From the NCBI RefSeq assembly GCF_026250525.1, contig NZ_CP111043.1, forward strand, positions 744,001 to 808,000: 64,000 bases of DNA, read 5' to 3'. The notes beneath the pieces were generated by a model. The model made no database searches. It saw only the letters and a list, made by a program, of their open reading frames with translations, and had not been told where the DNA came from. This stretch comes from Chondrinema litorale. Its GTDB lineage: Bacteria; Bacteroidota; Bacteroidia; Cytophagales; Flammeovirgaceae. Below, one piece after another: positions 45,219-54,972 of the stretch. Position numbers and translations under genes: made by a program. The stretch's first letter is position 1; each line of letters starts with the position of its first letter.

Positions 45219-46109
45219 TTACCTTGCAGTGATGATAAAAGTAATTCTACCAGTTGTAATTCTTGGCGGATCAATCATATCACTTTCTTGCTCAAAGATC
45301 AAATCCATAATTGCATTTTTATAGGAGTTAATTACGTTCCTATCTGCGATATCTGAATAAACTCTTTCAGCACTTATTACTTCACCTTCATCATCAATCT
45401 TAACTTCAAATACCAATTTACCAGTCATAGATGAATTATCTACTACTTTTGGTGCGCTTTCCCACTGCCAGCCTGGCATATCAAGAGAAGAGCCACCAGA
45501 ACCTCCACCACCTAGTAAGGCATCAGAATTTAGACTGCCATTTTGTTTACCTTGGTCGCCTGTACCAGTTGTATTACCATTGCTATTTTTCTTATTTTCA
45601 TCAGCCGTACCTTCTCCTCCAAGTAAAGTAGCCGGGTTTGCTTCTTTTTTCTTTTCCTCTACTTTTTTCTCCTCAGCTTTTTCTTTAACCTCTTCTTTTT
45701 TTACTTTTTCTTCTGGTACTGCCTCCACAGATTCGTCAACCTGCGCATCTGTAACAGCAACTGTCTGATTAGGCACTTCTGTATTATCTACACTTTCGTT
45801 CGATTCCTGAACAGGTTCTACTTCTTGTGTATTTTGAGTGTTTTCAGTTACAGGTTGTATAGTTTCAGGAGTTGGTTTGGCTTCATCCAGACTTTCGTTG
45901 AGGTTTGCTGGAGCCTTACTCTGAGCATCTCCAGAACCAAAATCATCTGTACCGAAATTTATCTCCATGCCATAGTCTGTAATAGGCTCTATAGATGGGC
46001 GCCACACTACCATATTCATCAAAAAAACAATGAATAAAGCAAATATGATTACTCCTGTAACCATGCCTATATTTCTGGCTTTGCGTTCTTCAGCTTTTAG
46101 ATCATACAT
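45219..46109 (-). CDS. TonB-like energy transducer
   Basis: A 296-residue protein with one N-terminal membrane helix (TGVIIFALFIVFLMNMVVW, about 20-38). A Glu/Lys/Pro-rich periplasmic linker (~60-170) and a Gly/Asn-rich spacer (~170-205) follow, then a short TonB-like C-terminal domain (GKLVFEVKIDDEGEVISAERVYSD). It follows exbB and exbD and should carry proton-motive energy to an outer-membrane partner. The long charged linker and small C-terminal domain also fit a TolA-like role. Confidence 0.85.
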   Translation of the reverse strand: MYDLKAEERKARNIGMVTGVIIFALFIVFLMNMVVWRPSIEPITDYGMEINFGTDDFGSGDAQSKAPANLNESLDEAKPTPETIQPVTENTQNTQEVEPVQESNESVDNTEVPNQTVAVTDAQVDESVEAVPEEKVKKEEVKEKAEEKKVEEKKKEANPATLLGGEGTADENKKNSNGNTTGTGDQGKQNGSLNSDALLGGGGSGGSSLDMPGWQWESAPKVVDNSSMTGKLVFEVKIDDEGEVISAERVYSDIADRNVINSYKNAIMDLIFEQESDMIDPPRITTGRITFIITAR

Positions 46110-46136
46110 ATCTTGCTGCTTTTTGTGAATTAATAA

Positions 46137-46529
46137 TTAATCAGGTTTTGTTGCAAGAGTTACTTTAGCATTTAGCTTGGTTGCAATTCCGGCTACGTTT
46201 ACCAGATACTGTACTGGCACGTCTTTATCAATAGAAATTACAACAACTCCTTGCTCCTCTCCTGATAACTGGTAACGCAATTCGTCTTCTAAAAGATCAA
46301 ATGGAATGTTTACTTCATTCACATAGTATTTAAAATCTTTATCTATACCTACATTAATTTTAGGCAAAACTTTCTTAGAAGCCTTACTAGATGGCACGCT
46401 AATGTCCAGTCCAGAAGGAGTTACAAAGTTTGATGTAAGCATAAAAAAGATCAACAACAGAAATATCATGTCTGTCATTGAAGACATATTAAAATTGGGA
46501 TCAACTTTATTTTTAGACTGAAAACCCAT
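46137..46529 (-). CDS. ExbD/TolR family biopolymer transport protein
   Basis: A 130-residue inner-membrane protein. The single helix begins with the conserved proton-pathway Asp (SSMTDMIFLLLIFFMLTSNF), and a periplasmic domain with DISVPSSKASK and a C-terminal LATKPD follows. It works with the adjacent ExbB as a proton channel. Gaps to its neighbours are 56 bp (exbB) and 27 bp (tonB). Confidence 0.93.
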   Translation of the reverse strand: MGFQSKNKVDPNFNMSSMTDMIFLLLIFFMLTSNFVTPSGLDISVPSSKASKKVLPKINVGIDKDFKYYVNEVNIPFDLLEDELRYQLSGEEQGVVVISIDKDVPVQYLVNVAGIATKLNAKVTLATKPD

Positions 46530-46585
46530 AATATTTTTATTTGATTATCTGTGTAAAGATTGAAACAGGTATTACCTGAAACTGT

Positions 46586-47281
46586 TTAGTTTGGTCTTTG
46601 TAGCAAGTCTATAAACTCGATAGAAGTTACTTCCATTTTGTGGATTACCTCAGATACCTGTCTTACTAAATAGTTGTAGCATACATAAGCCAAAATACCC
46701 ACAAATAAACCACCAGCAGTAGTAATCATTGCTTCGTATATACCAGAAGAAAGTAATTTAGGGCTTACTGAACCTTCTTCTTGTGAAATGGCGATAAAGG
46801 CATTGATCATACCGATTACAGTACCAAAGAAGCCGATCATAGGAGCTGCACCAGATATAGTACCTAAAATCGAAATATTCTTTTCAAGTCTATAAATTTC
46901 AATTTTACCTACGTTTTCAACCGCGGCCTCAATATTCTTTAATGATGAACCAATGTGAGTTAATCCGGTAGTAAGCATACGAGACATAGGTGTAGTTACC
47001 TCACGACAAGCAGAAGTTGCACCATCAATATCACCTCTTAAAACAGCCGTATTAACTTTATTCAATAATGGCTCAGGATCACCCTGTGCTTTTTTAAGAA
47101 GAATTAATCGCTCAATAAAAACTACAAGGGCTACCAATGCCAATACTCCAAGTATGGCCATAATCCATCCCCCTTTAGTCACCAATTCCCAAAGTTCTAT
47201 TTGATCTTGTAATACAGGGCTGGTGATTCCCTCTTTTACCACATTAAGCGTATCCTCTGAAGGCTGTAGCATGAGATTCAT
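46586..47281 (-). CDS. MotA/TolQ/ExbB proton channel family protein
   Basis: A 231-residue protein with three membrane helices (about 39-60, 140-162 and 178-200). The last two carry the family signature GTISGAAPMIGFFGTVIGMINAF and EAMITTAGGLFVGILAYVCYNYLV. It forms the channel of the complex with ExbD. A TAAGTTTG box lies upstream on the - strand (complement of 47382-47389), without a TTG at the right distance. ATG at 47281, or 47272 three codons later. Confidence 0.92.
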   Translation of the reverse strand: MNLMLQPSEDTLNVVKEGITSPVLQDQIELWELVTKGGWIMAILGVLALVALVVFIERLILLKKAQGDPEPLLNKVNTAVLRGDIDGATSACREVTTPMSRMLTTGLTHIGSSLKNIEAAVENVGKIEIYRLEKNISILGTISGAAPMIGFFGTVIGMINAFIAISQEEGSVSPKLLSSGIYEAMITTAGGLFVGILAYVCYNYLVRQVSEVIHKMEVTSIEFIDLLQRPN

Positions 47282-47502
47282 TGATTTAGTTGAGATTATT
47301 TATTAATGGTATAAAAATGCATCTAAAAGAATGCTTGAAAAAATCTTAATTTTTTAAAAAATAAGGCTTATCAAATTAAAACAAACTTATATAATTTTTC
47401 AAACGAAAAACCTGAGAAATGTTTAATTCTTAGAATTTTTTCAGCATTTAACAGGCATTAATATTTTATTATTCTATAGTAAAAGCTATCTAAAAAATAC
47501 TA

Positions 47503-48582
47503 TCAGAATTTAAACACCCAAATGCTATCGTAGTCACCTTTAGCATCCTGAACTTTTTTATCTGCATCTGCTTTGCTAGCAAAATCGGCTAATGAAACCC
47601 TGTATTTACCAGCACCAGCTTCTACTACTTTAGCTTCTGTATAACCCTGAGCAACTAGTTTATCTCTTCTTTTCATTGCATTCTCTTTATCAGGATAACT
47701 GGCTATACTCAGATAGTAATGACCATTTTTAGCATCTACAAATGCTTCAGAAGAACTAGATAATGGATTTGTAACGGGCGGCTTAACTTCTTCTTTAGGA
47801 GCTTCTTCCTTGTTTTGATCTTCAGCAGTTGAATTATCTGTGCCCTCATCTGTTGTTTCAGCAGTAGTTTCGGTTGAATTATCCGCTATACTATCTTCTG
47901 CAACTGCATTATTTGTTGAGTCACTAGTTACATCAGAATTAGCTGTATCATCAGTTTTATCACCACCAAAAATACCAGCTTCGGCACTTGCGAGCATATT
48001 AGTTGCCTTACTTCTGGCTCCTTCGTCGATCATCAACCAAACTGCTAACAATACAATAATGATAGATGGAATTAAAATAGCCCACAGTGTTGCCTCTGGA
48101 AACTTTTTAGTTGTTTCTTCTTCCTCTTCTTCTGGTGCCGCTTCGTCTGTAATTATTTCGTCTTCGCTTAATGGAGTAATTGTCAACTTTGGCAAACCGT
48201 AACTGTTTCCACCAAAAGTAGATCCTTCATTTTTAAAAGTAATATTGCCGTATAAACCTTTCTCAAATACACCAAAACCATCAATAGTGTAGCTATCGTT
48301 TTGGTTTACTTCTTCTTTTACTTTATTACCAAACTCATTTACTTCATCAACAACCTCTTCTCTATCTCTTTGAGTTTTATAGATGATAAATTCAACCAAT
48401 GAATCTTCTGCATCTCCATAGCCAATATCATCGATAAAAACTATCTCAGAAGATGGTGGTTTTAAAATACCAGTTTCTTCATCCATATGCGCACTTACAG
48501 GTTGGGAAGTAAAGGTACCGAAACCCGGAACAGACACTGTGTTTTTTTCCTGTAAAGCTTCTGCTAAAAAATCTGAAATCAT
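47503..48582 (-). CDS. HU-like domain / SPOR domain fusion membrane protein
   Basis: A 359-residue protein combining an N-terminal HU/CCDC81-like module (residues 1-~135, with VSVPGFGTF and YTIDGFGVFEKG as two HU-type beta-hairpin motifs), an acidic stretch (149-157), a single membrane helix (166-185), an Asp/Thr/Ser-rich periplasmic linker (~205-275) and a C-terminal SPOR domain (~286-359: YLSIASYPDKENAMKRRDKL). SPOR domains bind denuded septal peptidoglycan; HU-type domains bind DNA. The topology puts the HU part in the cytoplasm, so the protein could tie chromosome to cell wall. It lies between the outer-membrane barrel and exbB genes. Confidence 0.85.
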   Translation of the reverse strand: MISDFLAEALQEKNTVSVPGFGTFTSQPVSAHMDEETGILKPPSSEIVFIDDIGYGDAEDSLVEFIIYKTQRDREEVVDEVNEFGNKVKEEVNQNDSYTIDGFGVFEKGLYGNITFKNEGSTFGGNSYGLPKLTITPLSEDEIITDEAAPEEEEEETTKKFPEATLWAILIPSIIIVLLAVWLMIDEGARSKATNMLASAEAGIFGGDKTDDTANSDVTSDSTNNAVAEDSIADNSTETTAETTDEGTDNSTAEDQNKEEAPKEEVKPPVTNPLSSSSEAFVDAKNGHYYLSIASYPDKENAMKRRDKLVAQGYTEAKVVEAGAGKYRVSLADFASKADADKKVQDAKGDYDSIWVFKF

Positions 48583-48679
48583 TATTGTAAAAATTTGAAG
48601 CCCTAAAATGTATAAACCGCTAAATGGAATAAATTGTATTTTTTCTAGCTAAGAATTGCTATTTTCTATTAAAAAACGA

Positions 48680-50374
48680 CTAAAATCCAAAACTATTCAA
48701 TCGGTAAGTCACTCCCAACAATACATTTATTCCTTTTCGATCATAATACAAATATCTTTCGTATTTTTTTGATATAATATTGTTTAAAGCCATAAAAGCC
48801 GAAAAATTACTATTAATTACATAGTCTGCTTTTAAGTTTAGGTCTATTATACCATCTAAATCTATTGTATTACCTGTAACAGGTTCTCTTGCTTGTAAAC
48901 CTGAGATATGATAAAGGTCTAGATTCACGAACAATTTATTCTGATGGTTGTAACTGGCTGAAAGGGTATTTAACAAACTTGGGCGATGAAATGGTGCATC
49001 CAATGAGTCTGTTCCATAATTATAATAATTGGTAGTGTAAACTGCACGTACCGGACCAATTTCTGCAGATGCTTCAACTTTTAAGTTTAATACACCGACT
49101 CCACTATTTTCATAAAATACATCAAACTTAGACTGGTCTGCATCACTATTAATAAAATAGTATAAGTTCTTAATGCTACTGTAACCAGCTTCTGCTTTAA
49201 AACCAAGTTTACCATTAGGAGCAGTTTCTACACCAGCAGCTAATTCTATTTGCTTATCGGTATGCGCTAAAGCGACATTTGGCCCAATAAAAGGATTTTC
49301 TCTACTTAAACTTCTTAATGTAACCTGTTCTAAGCCTCCTGTTAATCTTCCGTAAAGTGCTACTTTATCTTCAATCAATCCGTATTTTGCATGAATATCT
49401 GGGTAAATTCTGAATCGATTTTTAACAAAAGTAGAATCGCCATTGTAAGCAATCTTAACACCCGCAGTAATATTAAACTGATCGTATTGATAGTGATAAG
49501 CTGCTCCCATTAAGAATAAGTTTCTATTTACTTTGGCAGAATCATTCTTTGAGGCAAAGATTAAATTTGCATTTACATCAACAAATGACTCATCGCTAAA
49601 TTCGTATTTGCCTTTTCCGTGTAGATTGAGGTTTGTTTCTGAAGCCTCGTAATTATCGCTAAGCGCATAAAAATCAACTCCAGCTTCGTAATGAATATCG
49701 GCTAAAGGATCGTCGTTCATAAAACTGGTTCCAATATCAAAGACATTATAAACCTGCTTGATATTATCTGCATCGAAATCTGCTGCCAATGGAATGGTAT
49801 CGTAACCATAAAAATGCACAGCGTTTCTTTCGTATCCGATATTACCTTTTAGAATTCCGCCTGTTAAAAAGTATTTACCTGAAAGATCGATACTGTTATA
49901 ACTGTTAGCAGAATTCTCTTTATCAATCGGTCCTCTTTGAGAAGATAGGTGTTTCACATTACCACCGTATTGGAAAATGCCTTCGTCACCACCGTAGTAA
50001 TGACCTTCTAAATAAGTTGTAAAATAGTTACCTAAACCAGCTTTAAAATATCCATCTACTGGTTGTAAATAATCTTCTGCGGGTTTTCTTAACTCTGCAG
50101 CATCGAGCTCTGGCATAATCCCGGGTAAATCTAGCACCAGTGGATTTAAGCTATATTGTTGCGGTGCAGTACTTCTTTCCCTCTCGATTTTTTCCATTTT
50201 ATCGAGTTGTTTGGGTTTAGTAGGCAATTCCAGCACACTCTCTTTTTCAATGAGCAAGCGGGCATCGTTTAAATCTCCACCTTCTTCCCACTCCTGTTGA
50301 GCCATACCTTGCAAAACAGCTATAAACATCAAAAAAGTTGTCAGTCCTATTCTTATCTTTATATTCATCCTCAA
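48680..50374 (-). CDS. Outer-membrane beta-barrel protein (TonB-receptor-like, plugless)
   Basis: A 564-residue exported protein. The signal peptide covers ~1-25 (GLTTFLMFIAVLQGMAQ). A ~95-residue low-complexity region follows, then strongly alternating strands from about 100 to the end (YFKAGLGNYFTTYLEGHYYGG onward), closing with GVTYRLNSFGF. It resembles the barrel part of TonB-dependent receptors but lacks a plug domain. It lies 34 bp after the TPR gene, suggesting joint assembly or function. Start could also be the ATG two codons later (MNIKIRIG). Confidence 0.82.
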   Translation of the reverse strand: MRMNIKIRIGLTTFLMFIAVLQGMAQQEWEEGGDLNDARLLIEKESVLELPTKPKQLDKMEKIERERSTAPQQYSLNPLVLDLPGIMPELDAAELRKPAEDYLQPVDGYFKAGLGNYFTTYLEGHYYGGDEGIFQYGGNVKHLSSQRGPIDKENSANSYNSIDLSGKYFLTGGILKGNIGYERNAVHFYGYDTIPLAADFDADNIKQVYNVFDIGTSFMNDDPLADIHYEAGVDFYALSDNYEASETNLNLHGKGKYEFSDESFVDVNANLIFASKNDSAKVNRNLFLMGAAYHYQYDQFNITAGVKIAYNGDSTFVKNRFRIYPDIHAKYGLIEDKVALYGRLTGGLEQVTLRSLSRENPFIGPNVALAHTDKQIELAAGVETAPNGKLGFKAEAGYSSIKNLYYFINSDADQSKFDVFYENSGVGVLNLKVEASAEIGPVRAVYTTNYYNYGTDSLDAPFHRPSLLNTLSASYNHQNKLFVNLDLYHISGLQAREPVTGNTIDLDGIIDLNLKADYVINSNFSAFMALNNIISKKYERYLYYDRKGINVLLGVTYRLNSFGF

Positions 50375-50408
50375 AATGAAATATTTATATGATATTTTAA
50401 ATCAGTAT

Positions 50409-53363
50409 TTAGTCTATTTCTGCAAGTCTATTTGCAGCTCTTTCTTTAACCCCCGGATCGTTACTGTACTCTACAATAGATTCCAGTGTGGCTTTTGCTT
50501 GAAAATTATTATCCAAACTGACATAGTTTTCAGCAATAATCAAGAAGGCTTCGTAAACCCACTCAGTATAAGTTTCATATTTATTCTTCACTTCAATCAT
50601 GGCTTGCGTACTTCCTTCGAAGTTTCCTTTCTTTCTTAATGCAAGCCCTATGTTATACTGAGCTTCAGCAGCATATTTATCTTGAGCTAAAGAAATGGTT
50701 TTTTCAAACTGAGAGATTGCAGCATCAGACTCGTTTTTAGCAAGTAGCACTTTGCCTTTGTAAAGCTCTGCAATGTTAATGCTACCTGTAATGTTTTCGT
50801 TGATGATCTGATCTGCATAATAACCCGTTGCCTCAAGATCATTTATTTCGAAATAAGATTTAGTAAGACCAATTAAAGCATCTTTAATGTATCTTTTCTT
50901 ACTGGCAATCTGTTGAAGTTCACCATATTTTTCAGCAGCTACTGAATAATTTCCACGCTGGTATTCTAAATCGGCTACGTTTCTAACTGACCTTTCTTTA
51001 TAGTCACCCTGTACCTGATTGTAGCTTTTAACAGCATTTTCCAAATCGCTCAACATTTCGTAAGAAAAACCTAATTTGTAATAGGCTTCATATGTATAAG
51101 CTGTTGTTGGAGTTGTCTGAATAAACTGAGTAAGCGATTGAGTTGCCTGTTGGTAGTTTTCATCAATAAATGGTTTTTGAGCACTTTCAAACTGAGATTT
51201 CAGTACCACTTCACTACCAGCATAAACCGTAGAGAATTTATTTACATATTCTTGCAAATCGTAAATAGGAAACCCTCCAGTATTAATCTCTTGCAAAGAC
51301 TGTATTGCTGTTTCTGCTAAAGATTTATTTGACATAAACTCATCAAGTATTCTTTTATAATCGGCTACTGCTGTTTGCTGATTGCCATTTGTACTCGCTG
51401 CCAAGGCTCTTTTTGCCAAAGCGTAAGGAACAACCTGACTTTGTGGATATTCATTAATTAAAGAAGTATAATGTTGATTTGCCTCATCTCTTCTTCCATT
51501 TTCAAAGTAAATCTCTGCTTTATTAAACAAAGCCTTGTCTCTATATGGAGAAGTTGTGTATTGATTTATTACAGCATCGAAATTTGCTACAGCATCATTT
51601 AACTTATTCAAAAACCTTGAAACCTGACCTTTTTGGAAGTAAACATAGTCTGGCTCAATAGTGCTATTTTGCAAAGCTGCATCGTAATATTCCATTGCCT
51701 GCTGGTAACTCTTCATTATGTAGTAGCAGTCTGCCAATCTTACTAAAGCATCTACCTGCTTAGTAGGCGAAGATTTAGCCGTTGCATTTTGGATATATTG
51801 CAAGAAATAACGTGATGCACTATTGTAATTTTTATTGTTGTAATAAGCGTAACCAATACCATACGTAGTTTCTGAAAAAACCGGGTCTGCCGGAGAAACC
51901 TTTCCATAATACATAATGGCAGAATCGTATTTGTTACCAACAGAATATGCTTCTCCTAACCAGTAATTTGCAGAATTGGTAATGGTTGGATTTACCTTAT
52001 AGGCTAAAGCATTTTTTAACGATGCTACAGCTGTTCTGTAATTGGCATCATTAAATTCTTGAACGGCTTTATTAAAAGCAATTTCCTGATATGCTTCTTG
52101 CAATCTACTATTTTTGTTTTGCACCTTCTCTAAATAAGAAAGTGCCCGATCGTAATTCCCAGTATTAAGAAAAGCTTCACTGGCTAGTGAGTAAACTTCT
52201 TGAGCATGAGTACCATTAGCAAATTGAGACAAATAGTCTTCTCCACCACGAATAGCTTCTGTAAACTGCCCCATATCGTAAGATACTTTCACATAATAAT
52301 AGGCAGCCTGCTCTTGCACTACTGGTGAGAAATTCATTTTTCTGCAACGATCAAATGTTAGAATGGCTGGTTCTTTTTTATCAGCAGCAATATAGGCTAA
52401 ACCCAAATGGAAAGCTCCAGCTTGACCAAGCGTATCTTCTCCATTTGCTGCAACAGAAAGAAAATCAATCGCATCTTCTGGCTTACCACTTTTTAACTTG
52501 GTGTAACCAATTCTATAGTTTGTACCTCTATCTTCTGGATTAGGCACTTCACTCAAATACTCTTCAAAATAAGTAGCTGCATTATTATAATCTGTTCTAA
52601 TAAAGTAGCATTCACCTGCTAATAAGGTAAGCCCAGGAGGAGGATCGTTTGTAACCGAGTTGGCCAATTCTAAAACCTCATTATAGCGTTGCTGTCTGTA
52701 GTAAATTGCAGCTATTAACTCTAAAGATTTATCTCTATAATTAATATCTTCTCTCGACTTGTGTAAGTAGCTAAGAGCTTCTTCGTTGTCACCTTCTGTG
52801 TACGAAATAAACCCTGAATAATAGCTGGCAGCAGGTGCATATTGATGCATGCTGTTACTTACTAATGCCAAATAGTTTTTGGCCCTATCGTACCTTTCTA
52901 GAACAAAGAAAGTGTAACCCAACTTAAAAGCTATTTCAGCATCGCTATCGTCACGAACACTCTCGAGGTTAGTATGCATAAAGTTTTTTAAGGCTTCTTC
53001 ATACTTACCTTGGTCAAAGTAATAGCTCCCAAGATAATAGTAAGCTCGTTGAGCTTTTGGATGTGTTGGGTAATTGGCTATAAAGTTTCTGATGTTTACT
53101 TCAAAGTCAGACTGTTCGAGTTCGAGCGCGCAAATTCCTTCGTAGAATGCAGATTGAATATAATATTCTTCTGAAGGATCGCCCGAAACATCCATGTATT
53201 CTCTGAATTTTACCTGAGCTGCCCTGTATTGATCTTTGTCGAACAATTCAAAAGCATCCCTGTAAATTCTATTATCTGCTACATCAGCCTGTGTATTCTG
53301 AGAAAATAAATTGCTTGTTACAGAAACTGTTAAAATTAAAAAAATGAATATGTGCTTCAGCAT
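50409..53363 (-). CDS. Large secreted tetratricopeptide-repeat protein
   Basis: A 984-residue protein with a signal peptide (IFIFLILTVSVTSNLFSQ) and TPR units over nearly the whole length, e.g. AYYYLGSYYFDQGKYEEAL, GIGYAYYNNKNYNSASRYFL and LVRLADCYYIMKSYQQAMEYYD. This is the plan of a periplasmic scaffold, like an enlarged CpoB/YbgF. First gene of the envelope cluster (TPR, barrel, HU-SPOR, ExbB, ExbD, TonB); upstream is a 552-bp gap. Its partner is unknown. Confidence 0.9.
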   Translation of the reverse strand: MLKHIFIFLILTVSVTSNLFSQNTQADVADNRIYRDAFELFDKDQYRAAQVKFREYMDVSGDPSEEYYIQSAFYEGICALELEQSDFEVNIRNFIANYPTHPKAQRAYYYLGSYYFDQGKYEEALKNFMHTNLESVRDDSDAEIAFKLGYTFFVLERYDRAKNYLALVSNSMHQYAPAASYYSGFISYTEGDNEEALSYLHKSREDINYRDKSLELIAAIYYRQQRYNEVLELANSVTNDPPPGLTLLAGECYFIRTDYNNAATYFEEYLSEVPNPEDRGTNYRIGYTKLKSGKPEDAIDFLSVAANGEDTLGQAGAFHLGLAYIAADKKEPAILTFDRCRKMNFSPVVQEQAAYYYVKVSYDMGQFTEAIRGGEDYLSQFANGTHAQEVYSLASEAFLNTGNYDRALSYLEKVQNKNSRLQEAYQEIAFNKAVQEFNDANYRTAVASLKNALAYKVNPTITNSANYWLGEAYSVGNKYDSAIMYYGKVSPADPVFSETTYGIGYAYYNNKNYNSASRYFLQYIQNATAKSSPTKQVDALVRLADCYYIMKSYQQAMEYYDAALQNSTIEPDYVYFQKGQVSRFLNKLNDAVANFDAVINQYTTSPYRDKALFNKAEIYFENGRRDEANQHYTSLINEYPQSQVVPYALAKRALAASTNGNQQTAVADYKRILDEFMSNKSLAETAIQSLQEINTGGFPIYDLQEYVNKFSTVYAGSEVVLKSQFESAQKPFIDENYQQATQSLTQFIQTTPTTAYTYEAYYKLGFSYEMLSDLENAVKSYNQVQGDYKERSVRNVADLEYQRGNYSVAAEKYGELQQIASKKRYIKDALIGLTKSYFEINDLEATGYYADQIINENITGSINIAELYKGKVLLAKNESDAAISQFEKTISLAQDKYAAEAQYNIGLALRKKGNFEGSTQAMIEVKNKYETYTEWVYEAFLIIAENYVSLDNNFQAKATLESIVEYSNDPGVKERAANRLAEID

Positions 53364-53915
53364 AAATACTTCTGGAGTAAATTGATTGTTTTAGGACTAA
53401 TTTGGTCAGTTTATACAGTAAAATTTCAAATTAAAATAATAAATAAGACGGGTCGGAAAAAAAATCTATATCATTTCTAAAAATTCAATTTAACCCTATA
53501 TAACATTATTCCGCGATAAACGGCTTGGTAGTCAAAAAAGTTATAAATCTTATTATTTATACTTTAAAAATATCCAAAAAATTAAACCGGACAAATATAA
53601 TTTATTTCATGGGTAATGCAGAAGAGTTTAGCACTTCTATAAAAAAATCCACACAATTTTATTGCCATTAGATATTTTTTCAGGATAAAAACAGTATTTT
53701 AATGGATGAGTAAATGACCAGCCCAGAATTTACAACAACAATCATTTTTTAAACAAAATAAAAAAAGGAATTTTATTAGTTGCATCTTTCGTTTAACCAG
53801 CTTAAGAGGGATTAGTTATAATTTTGTCAAAATTCCCATTCTACTTCCTCTAACAAAAATACCATATATTGATTACTAAAGTAAATATGTAAATTATTAA
53901 CCAGATAAAAATTAA
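53364..53915. other. Divergent A/T-rich intergenic region
   Basis: 552 bp without a credible gene, between the TPR gene and the LacI regulator. The only recognisable signal is TAATTTTG at 53819-53826, a perfect -7 box for the LacI-family gene but lacking a TTG at the proper distance. No hairpins or RNA genes were recognised. Confidence 0.6.
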
Positions 53916-54971
53916 ATGAAAGCGAGACAAATTACGCTTGCCGATTTAGCAAAAGAGTTAAACGTGAGCTCTGCTACTGTGTCCAGAGCACTTAAAGACC
54001 ACCCTGACATTAGTCTCGAAACTCGACAAAAAGTTAAAGACCTAGCTCAAAAATTAAATTATAGACCAAATACAATTGCTCAAGGCCTTCGAAAGCAGGA
54101 ATCTAAAATATTGGGAGTAATTATTCCAGAAATTGTTCATCATTTCTTTTCTTCTGTAATTAGTGGAATAATGGAAACCGCAAACACGGCTGGTTACCGA
54201 GTGATGATTTGCCAGTCTATGGAAATGTATTCTAAAGAAGTTGAAGATGTTGAAGCACTGTTTTCTAGCAGAGTAGACGGCATTTTAATTTCTTTGGCAA
54301 ATGAAACATCTAACTTCGATCATCTCAGAAAAATTAAGAATTATGGCTTACCTGTCGTCTCTTTTGACAAGGTATGCTATGAAATAAAAGACCATTCTAT
54401 GGTAATTATAGACGATTTTGAAGGAGCATATAATATAATTGAACATTTAATTAATGCTGGATATGATAAAATTGCTCATTTTCACGGCCCTTTAAATCCA
54501 ATTACAAGTCAAAATAGATTAAATGCTTACCTCAAGGCATTAAAAGACCATAACATTCCTAAAAATGAAGATTATATTATTGGATGTGATAAAGTGACTC
54601 AGCAGGAAGGTTATGAATTTACAAAGCAGTTGATAAATATGCCCAATAGACCAAATGCCATTTTTGCTGTAACAGATTTGGTAGCCATAGGTGCAATGGT
54701 CGCAATAAAAGAAGCTGGATTAAGAATACCCGAAGATATTGCTGTAGTTGGCTTTAGTAATTGGGCAATGGCTTCTGTGGTTGAACCGGCTCTTACTACA
54801 GTTGCGCAACCCGGATTTGAAATGGGTAAAATAGCCACCTCTTTACTCATAGATGAGATAAAATACCTGCACAGTGATTCTGAACAGGCATATAAATATC
54901 AAACTAAGATTTTAAAAACTAAGCTTATGATTAGAGAATCTACAGTAAAAACCTCAGTACTAGCTTCTTAA
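53916..54971 (+). CDS. LacI-family transcriptional regulator
   Basis: A 351-residue DNA-binding repressor. The N-terminal HTH and hinge helix are clear (ITLADLAKELNVSSATVSRALKDHPDISLETRQ is the operator-reading block, then YRPNTIAQGLR). The sugar-binding core follows, with ILGVIIPEIVHHFFSSVISGIM, IFAVTDLVAIGAM and VGFSNWAMASVVEPALTTVAQP. The ligand is probably a sugar or sugar phosphate. No transport or catabolic gene is adjacent. It ends 1 nt from the convergent GH3 stop. Confidence 0.93.
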   Translation: MKARQITLADLAKELNVSSATVSRALKDHPDISLETRQKVKDLAQKLNYRPNTIAQGLRKQESKILGVIIPEIVHHFFSSVISGIMETANTAGYRVMICQSMEMYSKEVEDVEALFSSRVDGILISLANETSNFDHLRKIKNYGLPVVSFDKVCYEIKDHSMVIIDDFEGAYNIIEHLINAGYDKIAHFHGPLNPITSQNRLNAYLKALKDHNIPKNEDYIIGCDKVTQQEGYEFTKQLINMPNRPNAIFAVTDLVAIGAMVAIKEAGLRIPEDIAVVGFSNWAMASVVEPALTTVAQPGFEMGKIATSLLIDEIKYLHSDSEQAYKYQTKILKTKLMIRESTVKTSVLAS

Positions 54972-54972
54972 T

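Noticed and set aside
45431..46037. Ser/Phe- and Leu/Tyr-rich frames opposite the TonB-like gene
   Set aside because: They arise from the Glu/Lys-rich linker read on the other strand.
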